From the NCBI GenBank assembly GCA_905215655.1, contig CAJMQT010000018.1, forward strand, positions 1 through 22,722: a stretch of 22,722 bases of DNA. The letters run 5' to 3'. The translations under genes and the position numbers were made by a program. The DNA is from an uncultured bacterium. Its GTDB lineage: Bacteria > Bacteroidota > Bacteroidia > Bacteroidales > Bacteroidaceae. Under the pieces are notes generated by a model, which was given only the letters and a program-made list of their open reading frames with translations, was not told where the DNA came from and ran no database searches. Every line of letters starts with the position of its first letter. Within the stretch, counting starts at the first letter, position 1. Below are positions 13,535 to 21,370 of the stretch, piece after piece.

Positions 13535-14905
13535 TTATAATAGTCCGGACTGTTCTTTGTCCTGCTTTTTAAACCTTTTCATATAGAAAAACATCATTCC
13601 GCCCGCAACCACAGCCGAAATCGTGTCAGAGATGGGCAGCGACACCCACACGCCGTCAACCTTTAAGACGGGCGGAAGGATGATGAGCAGCGGCAGTAGG
13701 AAGAGCAACTGGCGTGAGAGAGACAGGAATATGCTGACTTTCACCTTGCCGATGCTTTGAAAAAAGCCCGTTATCACCATCTGCAAACCGACAATGGGGA
13801 ATGCCAGCATGGTTATTCTTATCGCGCGGACGGATATATCGATAAGCCCGGCGTCGGTCGTAAAGAGGCGTGCGCACTCGTAAGGGAAGATGTTGACAAG
13901 CAGAAAACCGCTCGTCGTTACCACCTCGGCGGCGATAATCGTATATTTAAGCACGCGCATCATGCGGTCCGTCTGTTGTGCGCCGTAGTTGTAACCGGCT
14001 ATCGGGAACATGCCTTGGTTCAGTCCCATCGTAATCATTATAAAGATGAATGCCAGCTTGTTGACAATGCCGTAAGCACCCACGGCAAGGTCGCCGCCGT
14101 GCTCCGCCAGCGCCGTGTTAATGAAGATAACCACCACGCAGGCGCAAACGTTCATGGCGAAGGGCGACACTCCGATTGCAAGAATGTTCTTGACGATGTT
14201 ACGTTGCATCCTGTAAATGCCCTTGCGGAAGTGCACCACCTCGTCCTTGTTCGAGAAAATACGGCATTGCCAGACGAGAGCAACCATCTGAGAGATTATC
14301 GTCGCGTAAGCCGCTCCACGTATTCCGAGCCCCATTCCCCATATAAACACGGGCGTAAGCATGGTGTTCAGTATCACGGTGAATATCGTTGCGTACATCG
14401 CCTGCTGCGGTTTGCCTGCCGAACGCAGTATGGCGTTCATGCCGAAGAACATGTGCGAGAAGACGTTACCAGCCAAAACAACTTCCATATATTCGCGGGC
14501 ATAAGGCAGAGTCTGTTCGCTTGCGCCGAAGAATACTAAGATAGGGTCAAGAAAGAGCAGCGTTATCAGTCCGAAGGCAATTCCTATTATCGTGTTCAGA
14601 GTGACGCTCGTGCCGAATATCCGCTCCGCCATGGCGTAATCTTTCTGTCCTAATTTCACCGAGATACACGTCGACGAGCCGACGCCCACGGCAGCTCCGA
14701 AGGCGGCGGCGAGGTTCATCAGCGGAAAGGTTATCGCCAGTCCGCTTATCGCCAGCGCGCCGACGCCCTGCCCAATGAATATGCTGTCGACCGTGTTATA
14801 CAGCGATGAGGCGGTCATTGCGATGATAGCCGGCAAGGCATACTGCATCAGCAGCTTGCCCACCGGTTTGGTTCCGAGTTCAAGTGTTGCCTGTTTGTTT
14901 TCCAT
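13535..14905 (-). CDS. MATE family efflux transporter
   Basis: A predicted inner-membrane drug or metabolite exporter (456 aa, about 12 hydrophobic helices) driven by sodium or protons. Two MatE halves are visible: the first starts KPVGKLLMQYALPAIIAMTA and contains DSIFIGQGVGALAISGLAI; the second starts near residue 240 (ILAIGVSPFAMNVCACVVV) and contains GMFPIAGYNYGAQQTDRM. The C-terminus is a basic tail (MKRFKKQDKEQSGLL). It is the first gene of the minus-strand run, 14 bases before the kinase-like gene. The substrate is unknown. Confidence 0.94.
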   Translation of the reverse strand: MENKQATLELGTKPVGKLLMQYALPAIIAMTASSLYNTVDSIFIGQGVGALAISGLAITFPLMNLAAAFGAAVGVGSSTCISVKLGQKDYAMAERIFGTSVTLNTIIGIAFGLITLLFLDPILVFFGASEQTLPYAREYMEVVLAGNVFSHMFFGMNAILRSAGKPQQAMYATIFTVILNTMLTPVFIWGMGLGIRGAAYATIISQMVALVWQCRIFSNKDEVVHFRKGIYRMQRNIVKNILAIGVSPFAMNVCACVVVIFINTALAEHGGDLAVGAYGIVNKLAFIFIMITMGLNQGMFPIAGYNYGAQQTDRMMRVLKYTIIAAEVVTTSGFLLVNIFPYECARLFTTDAGLIDISVRAIRITMLAFPIVGLQMVITGFFQSIGKVKVSIFLSLSRQLLFLLPLLIILPPVLKVDGVWVSLPISDTISAVVAGGMMFFYMKRFKKQDKEQSGLL

Positions 14906-14925
14906 TACAAAAACTTTTTCGGCTG

Positions 14926-14933
14926 CGAAGTTA
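14926..14933 (-). promoter_or_regulatory. Possible -7 box for the MATE-to-purT run
   Basis: The minus strand reads TAACTTCG, one base off the TAnnTTTG consensus, 20 bases before the MATE ATG. No clear -33 box is visible at normal spacing. Confidence 0.35.
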
Positions 14934-15233
14934 CTAAAAAAACATGAGGATTGAATGCTTTTCCGCCGTTTATTGACGGTCCGTTTTGTCTTAATTAACG
15001 TGAGCCGAAGATGCGGGATGATTGATAATTGTTAACTAACTCGCAATTTTCGTCGTGACGGGTAAAACCGGTAAACGGGATGAAAAACGACTTTACGGAA
15101 TGCGAAAACAGCCTCCGACCATACCTCCTGCCGCCTCCGGATGTTTGAAATGCCGCCGTTTTTAACCTATATTAACCGAAAACGCCGCGTAAAACGACCG
15201 AAACAGCTGCTCGTCGACCGCCGTTGAGGCTGC

Positions 15234-15336
15234 AAAAGACCACCTCACGCAATGCAAAAGGTATCCTTTTACATTGCGAAAGACCGCCTTTTACACTCTA
15301 AAAGCTATCCTTTTACACTCTGAAAGGCAACCTTTC
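15234..15336. repeat. 22-bp phased palindrome array 3
   Basis: Five units start at 15234, 15256, 15278, 15300 and 15322, each 22 bases apart, with spacers GCAATGC, ACATTGC, ACACTCT and ACACTCT. The first unit has lost its right half (AAAAGACCACCTCAC). The last is GAAAGGCAACCTTTC, where both ends changed together so the symmetry is kept. In-register remnants continue (GAAAGGC at 15366). No adjacent pair is a perfect reverse complement and neither TTTCCAAAAG-type end is present, so this is the most diverged of the four arrays. Confidence 0.87.
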
Positions 15337-15504
15337 GCCTTGTCGTATGCCCGCGACGAAAGAGCGAAAGGCATAAAACGCCTCTGTAAAGTGTTAATTT
15401 TTAACATTCAGACTCTTTCGGATTAACATATTAGACCCTCGTTCCGTCTCGTACTGAATTTCATCGCGTAGACGTGATTATACATTATGATTTGTTCAAG
15501 GCAC

Positions 15505-15535
15505 TTTGTTTTTCCGCCGAAAAAAGTTATTTTTG
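15505..15535 (+). promoter_or_regulatory. Promoter of the S8 peptidase gene
   Basis: TTTG at 15505-15508, a 19-base spacer and TATTTTTG at 15528-15535 form a complete Bacteroidetes promoter. It lies inside the longest open frame and so fixes the real start at 15561. Confidence 0.78.
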
Positions 15536-15560
15536 CATCTTGATAAAACATCAATGGCTA

Positions 15561-16967
15561 ATGCTTCGACTGACAATCATCATATTATCCCTTGTCTTCG
15601 CTGTCACGGCGGGCGCCGGGACAGACGTGAAAACACGAAAAATAGAATATCCCGGAGGCAAGACCTACATGTACCGCGTCACCCTTCGTGACAAGGCAGG
15701 CACACCTTTCAGCCTTGACAGACCGACCGAATTCCTGTCGGAAAAGGCGCTCGCACGTCGCCGACGGCAAGGTATTGAAGTCGATTCGACCGACCTGCCC
15801 GTCACGCCTGCTTACATCGAGGCAATAACTTCGAAAGGTGTCGACGTGGTGAGCCGCAGCCGTTGGAACAACACCGTGCTCGTCAGAACGCACAGGCACG
15901 ACCGCGTAAATATGTTGTCGACACTTGCCTGTGTGGCGAAAATAGAAAAGGTGTGGACCTCGCCCGACTCAATCACACCACAGTCGGGACGATTGCGCAA
16001 CCACCGGGAACTGAACCGATGGGACGACCTCTCGCAAGACAATTACGGCGTTGCCGACGAACAGATCCGCATGCTTAACGGAATACGTCTTCACGACCGT
16101 GGCTTTACAGGCAAGGGCATGATGATAGCCGTGCTCGACGGCGGCTTTATGAATGTTGACAAGATACCTTGTTTCGAGAACGTGGACATCGCCGGCACAG
16201 CCGACTTTGTCGTCCCGAAATCCAAAAGCGTTTTTGAAGAGATGGAACACGGCACGAAAGTGCTGTCCGTAATGGCGCTCAACCAACCTGAAACGTTCAT
16301 CGGAACGGCGCCGGACGCCACCTTTTGGCTGCTCAGATGTGAGGACAGCATGTCTGAAAGCCGTGCCGAAGAAGACTATTGGGCTGCCGCCGCCGAGTTT
16401 GCCGACAGCGTGGGAGTGGACGTTATCAGCAGTTCGCTCGGCTTTCACGCTTTCGATGACAGCGGCGACAACTATAAATACAGTCAGCTCGACGGGCATA
16501 CGGCACTTGTTTCACGCACGGCGTCAATGATAGCCGGCAAAGGAATGGTGCTCGTAAACAGCGCCGGAAATGACGGCATGGGCGCGTGGAAGAAAATCAA
16601 CATACCTGCCGACGCGGATGATATTCTTGCCGTTGGCGCAGTCAGCCCCAACGGGCGTAACGCAGCTTTCAGCTCCGTAGGTCCTTCGGCAGACGGCAGG
16701 GTAAAGCCCGACGTCATGGCACCGGGCAGTCCGGCGTCGGTGGTGACGGGGCGTGGAACGATAATCAAGGATGTGGGAACATCATTCTCGACGCCCGTTG
16801 TCTCCGGACTTGTTGCTTGTCTGTGGCAAGCGCTGCCCGGTAAGACCGCCCGTGAGATAATAGAACTGGTGCGCCGCAGCGGCAACAACTATCTTACGCC
16901 CGACAATATTTACGGCTACGGCGTGTCCGACTTTTGGAAAGCGTATCAGGAAGGGAGAAAGAAATGA
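15561..16967 (+). CDS. Secreted subtilisin-like (S8) serine peptidase
   Basis: A predicted extracytoplasmic protease (468 aa). From the ATG at 15561 the protein begins with a signal peptide (MLRLTIIILSLVFAVTAGAG); an in-frame start 87 bases upstream would lie ahead of the promoter. Residues 20-150 form a pro-region-like segment (FLSEKALARRRRQG is typical of Bacteroidetes members). The catalytic triad is complete: D193 (AVLDGGF), H230 (EHGTKV) and S408 (GTSFSTP), with N337 (NSAGND) for the oxyanion hole. The protein ends soon after the catalytic domain (YQEGRKK) and has no C-terminal sorting domain of the type IX secretion system, so it probably stays in the periplasm or is lost from the cell by another route. 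It is monocistronic. Confidence 0.93.
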   Translation: MLRLTIIILSLVFAVTAGAGTDVKTRKIEYPGGKTYMYRVTLRDKAGTPFSLDRPTEFLSEKALARRRRQGIEVDSTDLPVTPAYIEAITSKGVDVVSRSRWNNTVLVRTHRHDRVNMLSTLACVAKIEKVWTSPDSITPQSGRLRNHRELNRWDDLSQDNYGVADEQIRMLNGIRLHDRGFTGKGMMIAVLDGGFMNVDKIPCFENVDIAGTADFVVPKSKSVFEEMEHGTKVLSVMALNQPETFIGTAPDATFWLLRCEDSMSESRAEEDYWAAAAEFADSVGVDVISSSLGFHAFDDSGDNYKYSQLDGHTALVSRTASMIAGKGMVLVNSAGNDGMGAWKKINIPADADDILAVGAVSPNGRNAAFSSVGPSADGRVKPDVMAPGSPASVVTGRGTIIKDVGTSFSTPVVSGLVACLWQALPGKTAREIIELVRRSGNNYLTPDNIYGYGVSDFWKAYQEGRKK

Positions 16968-17070
16968 CGAATTTTTCATGACATTCTCTCTGCCGAGGGA
17001 CTTTTATTTATGTCTCACGGATGAGCCGTGTCGGGAGCAAACTTATAAAATAAAACAAAAGTAAATATAT

Positions 17071-18420
17071 ATGGATAAGCAACAAAGACAATTATTATCC
17101 CTCTACGAACTCAACTCGCTTGTCCGGGAAACGCTGTCCGTAACGTTGTCCGGTGAATATTGGGTGACGGCGGAGATAAGCGAGCTGCGCGAAGTGCGCG
17201 GTCATTGTTACATGGAACTTATCCAAAAGGATGAGCGGAACAACACCCCCGTGGCTCGGGCGTCGGCAAAATGCTGGCAAAACAGGTGGGCGATGGTCTC
17301 GCCTTACTTCCAACGGGTCACCGGACAGCGGCTTGCTCCGGGAATGAAGGTGCTCCTTAAAGTTTATGCACAGTTCCATGAGGCGTACGGTTTTTCGTGG
17401 ATTGTCTCGGACATCGACCCCGTCTTCACGATGGGCGATATGGCTCGGAGGCGGCGGGAGATAATACTCCGGCTGAAAGAAGAAGGTGTCTTTGAACTTA
17501 ATAAGGAACTTGCGCTGCCGCTGTTTGCATGTCGTATAGCCGTGATTTCCGCCCCGACGGCGGCCGGTTATGGCGACTTCTGCAACCAGTTGGACGGCAA
17601 CGCTTTCGGATTTCGTTTCGATGTGTCCCTCTTCGAGGCTGTGATGCAGGGCGAGAAGGTGGAGCAAAGCATTATCGCCGCTCTCGACCGGATCAACGAA
17701 ATAGCCGACTCGTTCGACTGCGTGGTAATAATCCGTGGCGGCGGAGCGGTCAGCGACCTCTCCGGTTTCGACTCTCTCGCCTTGGCGGAGAATATCGCCA
17801 ACTTTCCATTACCCGTCATAACGGGAATTGGACATGAGCGGGACGAGACCGTGGCGGACATGGTCGCACACACAAGGGTCAAGACCCCGACGGCTGCCGC
17901 GGCGCTGCTTATCGACAATCTGAAAAGCGTCAACGAACTGTTGGACGATATGCGGGAGCGTGTGGCACGGTCGGTCAGCAGACGGATGGAGGCGGAACGT
18001 GTGCGCCTTGACCGCCTGTCGGAACGTATCCCGATGCTATTCTCGCTCGTTAAGGCACGCCGCCTGTCGGCGCTTGACGCCCTGTCCGTGCGCCTCGGGA
18101 TAGCGGCTGACTCTTATACCGCCACTCATCGACACCGCCTCGACCTGCTCTCGTCACGCATCCCGCCGCTTGCCGAGCGACGCCTCGCTGCCGAGCGTCA
18201 CCGCCTTGACCTCCTCTCGCAGCGCGTTTCGGCGTCAGACCCCGCGCTGTTGCTGAAACGCGGTTATTCAATCACATTGAAAGAAGGGCACATCGTGCGG
18301 GACGCCGCTTCGCTGAAAGCCGGCGACGTGATAGAAACACGCCTCGAACGGGGCAGCGTAACATCAGAAGTCAAGGGCTCGAATGCGGCTCGAAAACCTC
18401 TGAAAGCAAACCGACAATAA
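17071..18420 (+). CDS. xseA: Exonuclease VII large subunit
   Basis: The catalytic subunit of exonuclease VII, which degrades single-stranded DNA to short oligonucleotides in both directions and acts in mismatch repair and DNA damage. The 449-aa protein has an OB-fold DNA-binding domain (about 8-108), then the catalytic domain (about 125-300) with the hallmark GGGAVSDLSGFDSLALAENI and TGIGHERDETVADMVAHTRV, including the conserved acidic and His positions. A long helical region (about 290-410) repeats RLDLLSxRIPxL-type units three to four times; it forms the stalk that binds the small subunit. The C-terminal RGYSIT block closes the family pattern. xseB follows 65 bases later. A one-off TAnnTTTG-like box (TATTTATG, 17005-17012) might be its promoter. 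Confidence 0.96.
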   Translation: MDKQQRQLLSLYELNSLVRETLSVTLSGEYWVTAEISELREVRGHCYMELIQKDERNNTPVARASAKCWQNRWAMVSPYFQRVTGQRLAPGMKVLLKVYAQFHEAYGFSWIVSDIDPVFTMGDMARRRREIILRLKEEGVFELNKELALPLFACRIAVISAPTAAGYGDFCNQLDGNAFGFRFDVSLFEAVMQGEKVEQSIIAALDRINEIADSFDCVVIIRGGGAVSDLSGFDSLALAENIANFPLPVITGIGHERDETVADMVAHTRVKTPTAAAALLIDNLKSVNELLDDMRERVARSVSRRMEAERVRLDRLSERIPMLFSLVKARRLSALDALSVRLGIAADSYTATHRHRLDLLSSRIPPLAERRLAAERHRLDLLSQRVSASDPALLLKRGYSITLKEGHIVRDAASLKAGDVIETRLERGSVTSEVKGSNAARKPLKANRQ

Positions 18421-18421
18421 T

Positions 18422-18485
18422 CTTTCAACTTCTCAATCATTCAACTTTTCAATCTTTCAATCTTTCAACTTTTCAATTTTTCAAC
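18422..18485 (+). repeat. Eight tandem octamers filling the xseA-xseB gap
   Basis: Eight consecutive 8-base units (CTTTCAAC, TTCTCAAT, CATTCAAC, TTTTCAAT, CTTTCAAT, CTTTCAAC, TTTTCAAT, TTTTCAAC) occupy all but one base between the xseA stop and the xseB ATG. The transcript leader is therefore pyrimidine-rich with no Shine-Dalgarno sequence and little structure. Confidence 0.92.
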
Positions 18486-18689
18486 ATGGCAAAAGAACAA
18501 AAATACGAAGAGGCAATAAGCCAACTTGAAGACATCGTGGCAAGGATGGAGAGCGACGAGCTTGACATTGACAGTCTGGGCGAACAACTCAAAACAGCCC
18601 AAAAGCTTATAAAGATGTGCAAAGACCGGCTTACGAAGACCGACAAGGAAATCAAGAAGATACTCGAAGACGGCAAGTCGGACTCTTGA
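18486..18689 (+). CDS. xseB: Exonuclease VII small subunit
   Basis: The 67-aa helical partner that binds the large-subunit stalk and is needed for a stable active exonuclease. The family pattern is clear: YEEAISQLEDIVARMESDEL at 8-27, then LGEQLKTAQKLIKMCKDRLT and a short Lys-rich end. Its length is typical of XseB. It sits directly behind xseA, separated only by an octamer repeat that reaches the ATG, so changes in repeat number would alter spacing but not either reading frame. Confidence 0.95.
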   Translation: MAKEQKYEEAISQLEDIVARMESDELDIDSLGEQLKTAQKLIKMCKDRLTKTDKEIKKILEDGKSDS

Positions 18690-18802
18690 CGAATTCTTTT
18701 TATACTGCAAAATAAATCCTGCAATCAAGCGACACATTTCTTGCATTCCGTAAGTTTTCGACCTATTACAATGATGTTTACGTTAAAATAAGCACCGAAA
18801 AA

Positions 18803-18833
18803 TTGCTCGTTCATAAGAATATTGCTATTTTTG
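18803..18833 (+). promoter_or_regulatory. Promoter of the ilvE-DUF975-trmB run
   Basis: TTG at 18803-18805, a 20-base spacer and TATTTTTG at 18826-18833, giving a leader of roughly 45 bases before the ATG at 18886. The Lrp/AsnC regulator at 4606 is in the same window, but no matching operator can be named here. Confidence 0.75.
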
Positions 18834-18885
18834 CACTTAGATAAAGAGTGTGAAAACTCGAAGAAACGATAAAAAATTAGATATT

Positions 18886-19908
18886 ATGAAGGAACTGGAT
18901 TGGTCTAATCTGTCATTCGGTTACAGACAGACAGATTACAACGTACGTTGCAGATACCGCGACGGAAAGTGGGGAGAGATAGAAATCTGCTCCGACGAGT
19001 ACATCAACATGCACATGGCTGCAACCTGTCTGCATTACGGACAGGAGGCTTTCGAGGGCTTGAAGGCTTACCGCTGTCCGGATGGAAAGGTGCGCGTGTT
19101 CCGCATGGATGAGAATGCGGCACGACTGCAATCAACCTGCCGCGGTATATTAATGCCCGAAGTGCCCACCGAACTCTTTGAAGAGATGGTGACAAAGGTG
19201 GTGAGACTCAATCAGGAATACATCCCGACGTATGAGAGCGGTGCCACTTTATACATCCGTCCGCTGCTTCTGGGAATGTCGGCACAGGTCGGCGTGCATC
19301 CCGCAACGGAGTATATGTTCATCATTTTCGTTACTCCCGTAGGACCGTACTTCAAAGGCGGCTTTGCAACCAACCCTTACGTAATAATCCGTGAGTATGA
19401 CCGTTCGGCGCCGTTGGGCACCGGTCGCTATAAGGTCGGCGGAAACTATGCCGCTTCTTTGCTTGCCAACAAGACGGCACACGACCTCGGTTACGCTTGT
19501 GAATTCTACCTCGACGCGAAAGAGAAGAAATATATCGACGAATGTGGAGCGGCAAACTTCTTCGGCATTAAGGACAACACATACGTCACTCCGAAGTCGA
19601 CGAGCATCCTGCCGAGTATCACCAACAAGAGCCTTATGCAGCTTGCAGAGGACATGGGGCTGAAAGTGGAACGCCGACAGATACCCGAAGAAGAGCTCGC
19701 GACATTCGAAGAGGCGGGCGCTTGCGGCACGGCTGCCGTGATAAGTCCTATCTCCAAGATTGACGATCTTGAAAACAAGAAGAGCTATGTGATAAGCAAG
19801 GACGGCAAGCCGGGTCCCATCAGCACCATGCTTTACAACAAGTTGCGCGGCATTCAGTACGGAACCGAGCCTGACGTGCACGGCTGGACAAAGGTGGTAA
19901 TCGACTGA
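18886..19908 (+). CDS. ilvE: Branched-chain amino-acid aminotransferase
   Basis: A pyridoxal-phosphate enzyme that makes or breaks down leucine, isoleucine and valine by transferring an amino group between 2-oxoacids and glutamate. From the ATG at 18886 the protein is 340 aa; an upstream GTG would add 12 poorly supported residues directly after the promoter. The PLP lysine is K183 in GRYKVGGNYAAS. Other class IV aminotransferase blocks are LHYGQEAFEGLKAYR, TLYIRPLLLG, the ECGAANFFGI cofactor segment and EAGACGTAAVISPI near the C-terminus. The larger form of the enzyme (fold type IV, similar to eukaryotic BCAT) fits its length. The next gene starts 27 bases downstream. Confidence 0.96.
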   Translation: MKELDWSNLSFGYRQTDYNVRCRYRDGKWGEIEICSDEYINMHMAATCLHYGQEAFEGLKAYRCPDGKVRVFRMDENAARLQSTCRGILMPEVPTELFEEMVTKVVRLNQEYIPTYESGATLYIRPLLLGMSAQVGVHPATEYMFIIFVTPVGPYFKGGFATNPYVIIREYDRSAPLGTGRYKVGGNYAASLLANKTAHDLGYACEFYLDAKEKKYIDECGAANFFGIKDNTYVTPKSTSILPSITNKSLMQLAEDMGLKVERRQIPEEELATFEEAGACGTAAVISPISKIDDLENKKSYVISKDGKPGPISTMLYNKLRGIQYGTEPDVHGWTKVVID

Positions 19909-19935
19909 TAAAAATACATTTAAATACCAAAGACA

Positions 19936-20538
19936 ATGGTTTCATTATCTGAAATAAGAGACAGAGCCTTTGAAAGCCTGTTGGGAAAATGGGGCAAGGC
20001 TGCAATGGCGACCTTTATTTGTGGCTTGCTCGGCGGTCTTCCTTATACGCTTTTGAACGAACTCGTCTTCGACGGATCAGGTTGGGTCTATACCATTTTT
20101 ATCTTACCGTTGGCGTGGGGCTATTCTTACTTGTTCCTGTCGGTATCGCGTGGCGGAGAAGTTGACTACGGAAAGATGTTTGACGGATACAAAGACTTCA
20201 AGCGGATTTTCCTTACAATGCTGCTCTCTAACATTTATGAGTTTCTTTGGTCGTTGCTCCTTATCATTCCGGGAATAGTCAAAGGCTATTCTTACAGCAT
20301 GACACCGTACATCCTTGCCGATGATAAGGACATACGTTATGATGCCGCCATTGAGAAAAGCATGAAGATGATGCAGGGGCACAAGTGGAGACTCTTCCTG
20401 CTTGACCTCAGCTTTATCGGTTGGTTTATTCTTTGCCTGCTCTCTCTGGGTATAGGTTTCTTCTGGCTTGTACCTTACATCGAGACATCGCATGCAAAGT
20501 TTTATGAAGAGCTTTTGGCAGAAGACAACGAACAATAA
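19936..20538 (+). CDS. DUF975 family membrane protein
   Basis: A 200-aa protein with about five hydrophobic segments (23-40, 48-70, 92-113, 152-175, and a shorter one near 115-125). The sequence GYSYSMTPYILADD, then EKSMKMMQGHKWRLFLLDLSF and IGWFILCLL, matches the pattern I know for DUF975 integral membrane proteins, whose function is not established. It lies between ilvE and trmB with gaps of 27 and 6 bases, so it is transcribed with them. The neighbours are housekeeping genes and give little functional hint. Confidence 0.85.
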   Translation: MVSLSEIRDRAFESLLGKWGKAAMATFICGLLGGLPYTLLNELVFDGSGWVYTIFILPLAWGYSYLFLSVSRGGEVDYGKMFDGYKDFKRIFLTMLLSNIYEFLWSLLLIIPGIVKGYSYSMTPYILADDKDIRYDAAIEKSMKMMQGHKWRLFLLDLSFIGWFILCLLSLGIGFFWLVPYIETSHAKFYEELLAEDNEQ

Positions 20539-20544
20539 TCCTGT

Positions 20545-21315
20545 ATGGCAAAAGGAAAACTGGCGAAATTCGCCGACATGGAGAGATATGAGAACGTGTT
20601 TCAGTACCCTTATTCGGTAGTGGAACACGTTCCTTTTGAGATGAAAGGACGCTGGCGCGAGATGCATTTCCATAACGACAATCCGATAGTTCTCGAACTC
20701 GGATGCGGTCGCGGAGAATATACCGTGGAATTGGCGAAGCTCTTTCCCGACATGAACTTTATCGGCGTAGACATCAAAGGTGCGCGGATGTGGACGGGAG
20801 CGACGCAGGCTCGTGAGGCGGGACTCGGCAATGTGGCGTTTCTCAGAACGAACATTGAAGTGATAGACCGCTTCTTCTGCGAGGACGAAGTGCAGGAAAT
20901 ATGGCTCACTTTCAGCGATCCGCAGATGAAGAACGTGCGCAAACGCCTTACCGGAACCGCCTTCATGGAGCGTTACAGACGTTTCCTTACGGACGGAGGA
21001 CTGATACATCTGAAAACCGACAGCAACTTTCTGTTCACTTATACGACGCTGATGGCTGAGCATAACAGTCTGCCCGTGCTGTTCAGAACCGAGGATCTGT
21101 ATCACACCGAGGGGCTTGACGATGAGACACGGAGGATACTTTCGATACAGACTTATTACGAAAGCCAGTGGATAGAGCGTGGACTGAACATCAAATATAT
21201 GAAGTTCCGCCTGCTGAAAGACGCTCCGCTGACGGAGCCGGACGTCGAGATACCGGTTGACGACTATCGGAGCTACAAGCGGACGAGCCGCAGCGGCGTG
21301 GAGAAAAGAAAGTAA
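20545..21315 (+). CDS. trmB: tRNA (guanine-46-N7)-methyltransferase
   Basis: It transfers a methyl group from SAM to N7 of G46 in the variable loop of many tRNAs. The 256-aa protein has a Rossmann methylase fold: the SAM motif LELGCGRGE (50-58), the acidic D76 in GVDIKGAR, RTNIEVIDRF (101-110) and the substrate-side FSDP (123-126) equivalent to the PDPWPK block of other TrmB proteins. A basic tail (YKRTSRSGVEKRK) probably helps bind tRNA. It follows the DUF975 gene by 6 bases and precedes mrp by 55 bases. Confidence 0.94.
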   Translation: MAKGKLAKFADMERYENVFQYPYSVVEHVPFEMKGRWREMHFHNDNPIVLELGCGRGEYTVELAKLFPDMNFIGVDIKGARMWTGATQAREAGLGNVAFLRTNIEVIDRFFCEDEVQEIWLTFSDPQMKNVRKRLTGTAFMERYRRFLTDGGLIHLKTDSNFLFTYTTLMAEHNSLPVLFRTEDLYHTEGLDDETRRILSIQTYYESQWIERGLNIKYMKFRLLKDAPLTEPDVEIPVDDYRSYKRTSRSGVEKRK

Positions 21316-21370
21316 CCGCAGTTCTTAATCCGGACAGTTTATTCAAGGAAAACAAGCAAATAAAATTATT

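Larger units (their letters stand above)
14906..15560. other. Divergent intergenic region between the MATE and S8 peptidase genes
   Basis: This 655-base stretch holds the possible MATE -7 box at its left end, repeat array 3 (15234-15336, in-register remnants to about 15380), and the S8 peptidase promoter (15505-15535). From 14950 to 15230 I see only base runs such as GGTAAAACCGGTAAACGGG and no supported gene, RNA or terminator. Confidence 0.7.

Noticed and set aside
15474..15560. Longer S8 peptidase start
   Set aside because: A full -33/-7 promoter lies within this stretch, and only the ATG at 15561 places a normal signal peptide at the N-terminus.
17016..17030. Small CACGG-ATGAG-CCGTG hairpin after the S8 gene as a terminator
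   Set aside because: The stem has only 5 bp and no T-run follows; it is not distinguishable from chance.
20104..21105. 333-codon minus-strand open frame
   Set aside because: It is antisense to the DUF975 and trmB genes, both of which have clear family motifs; the frame has none.
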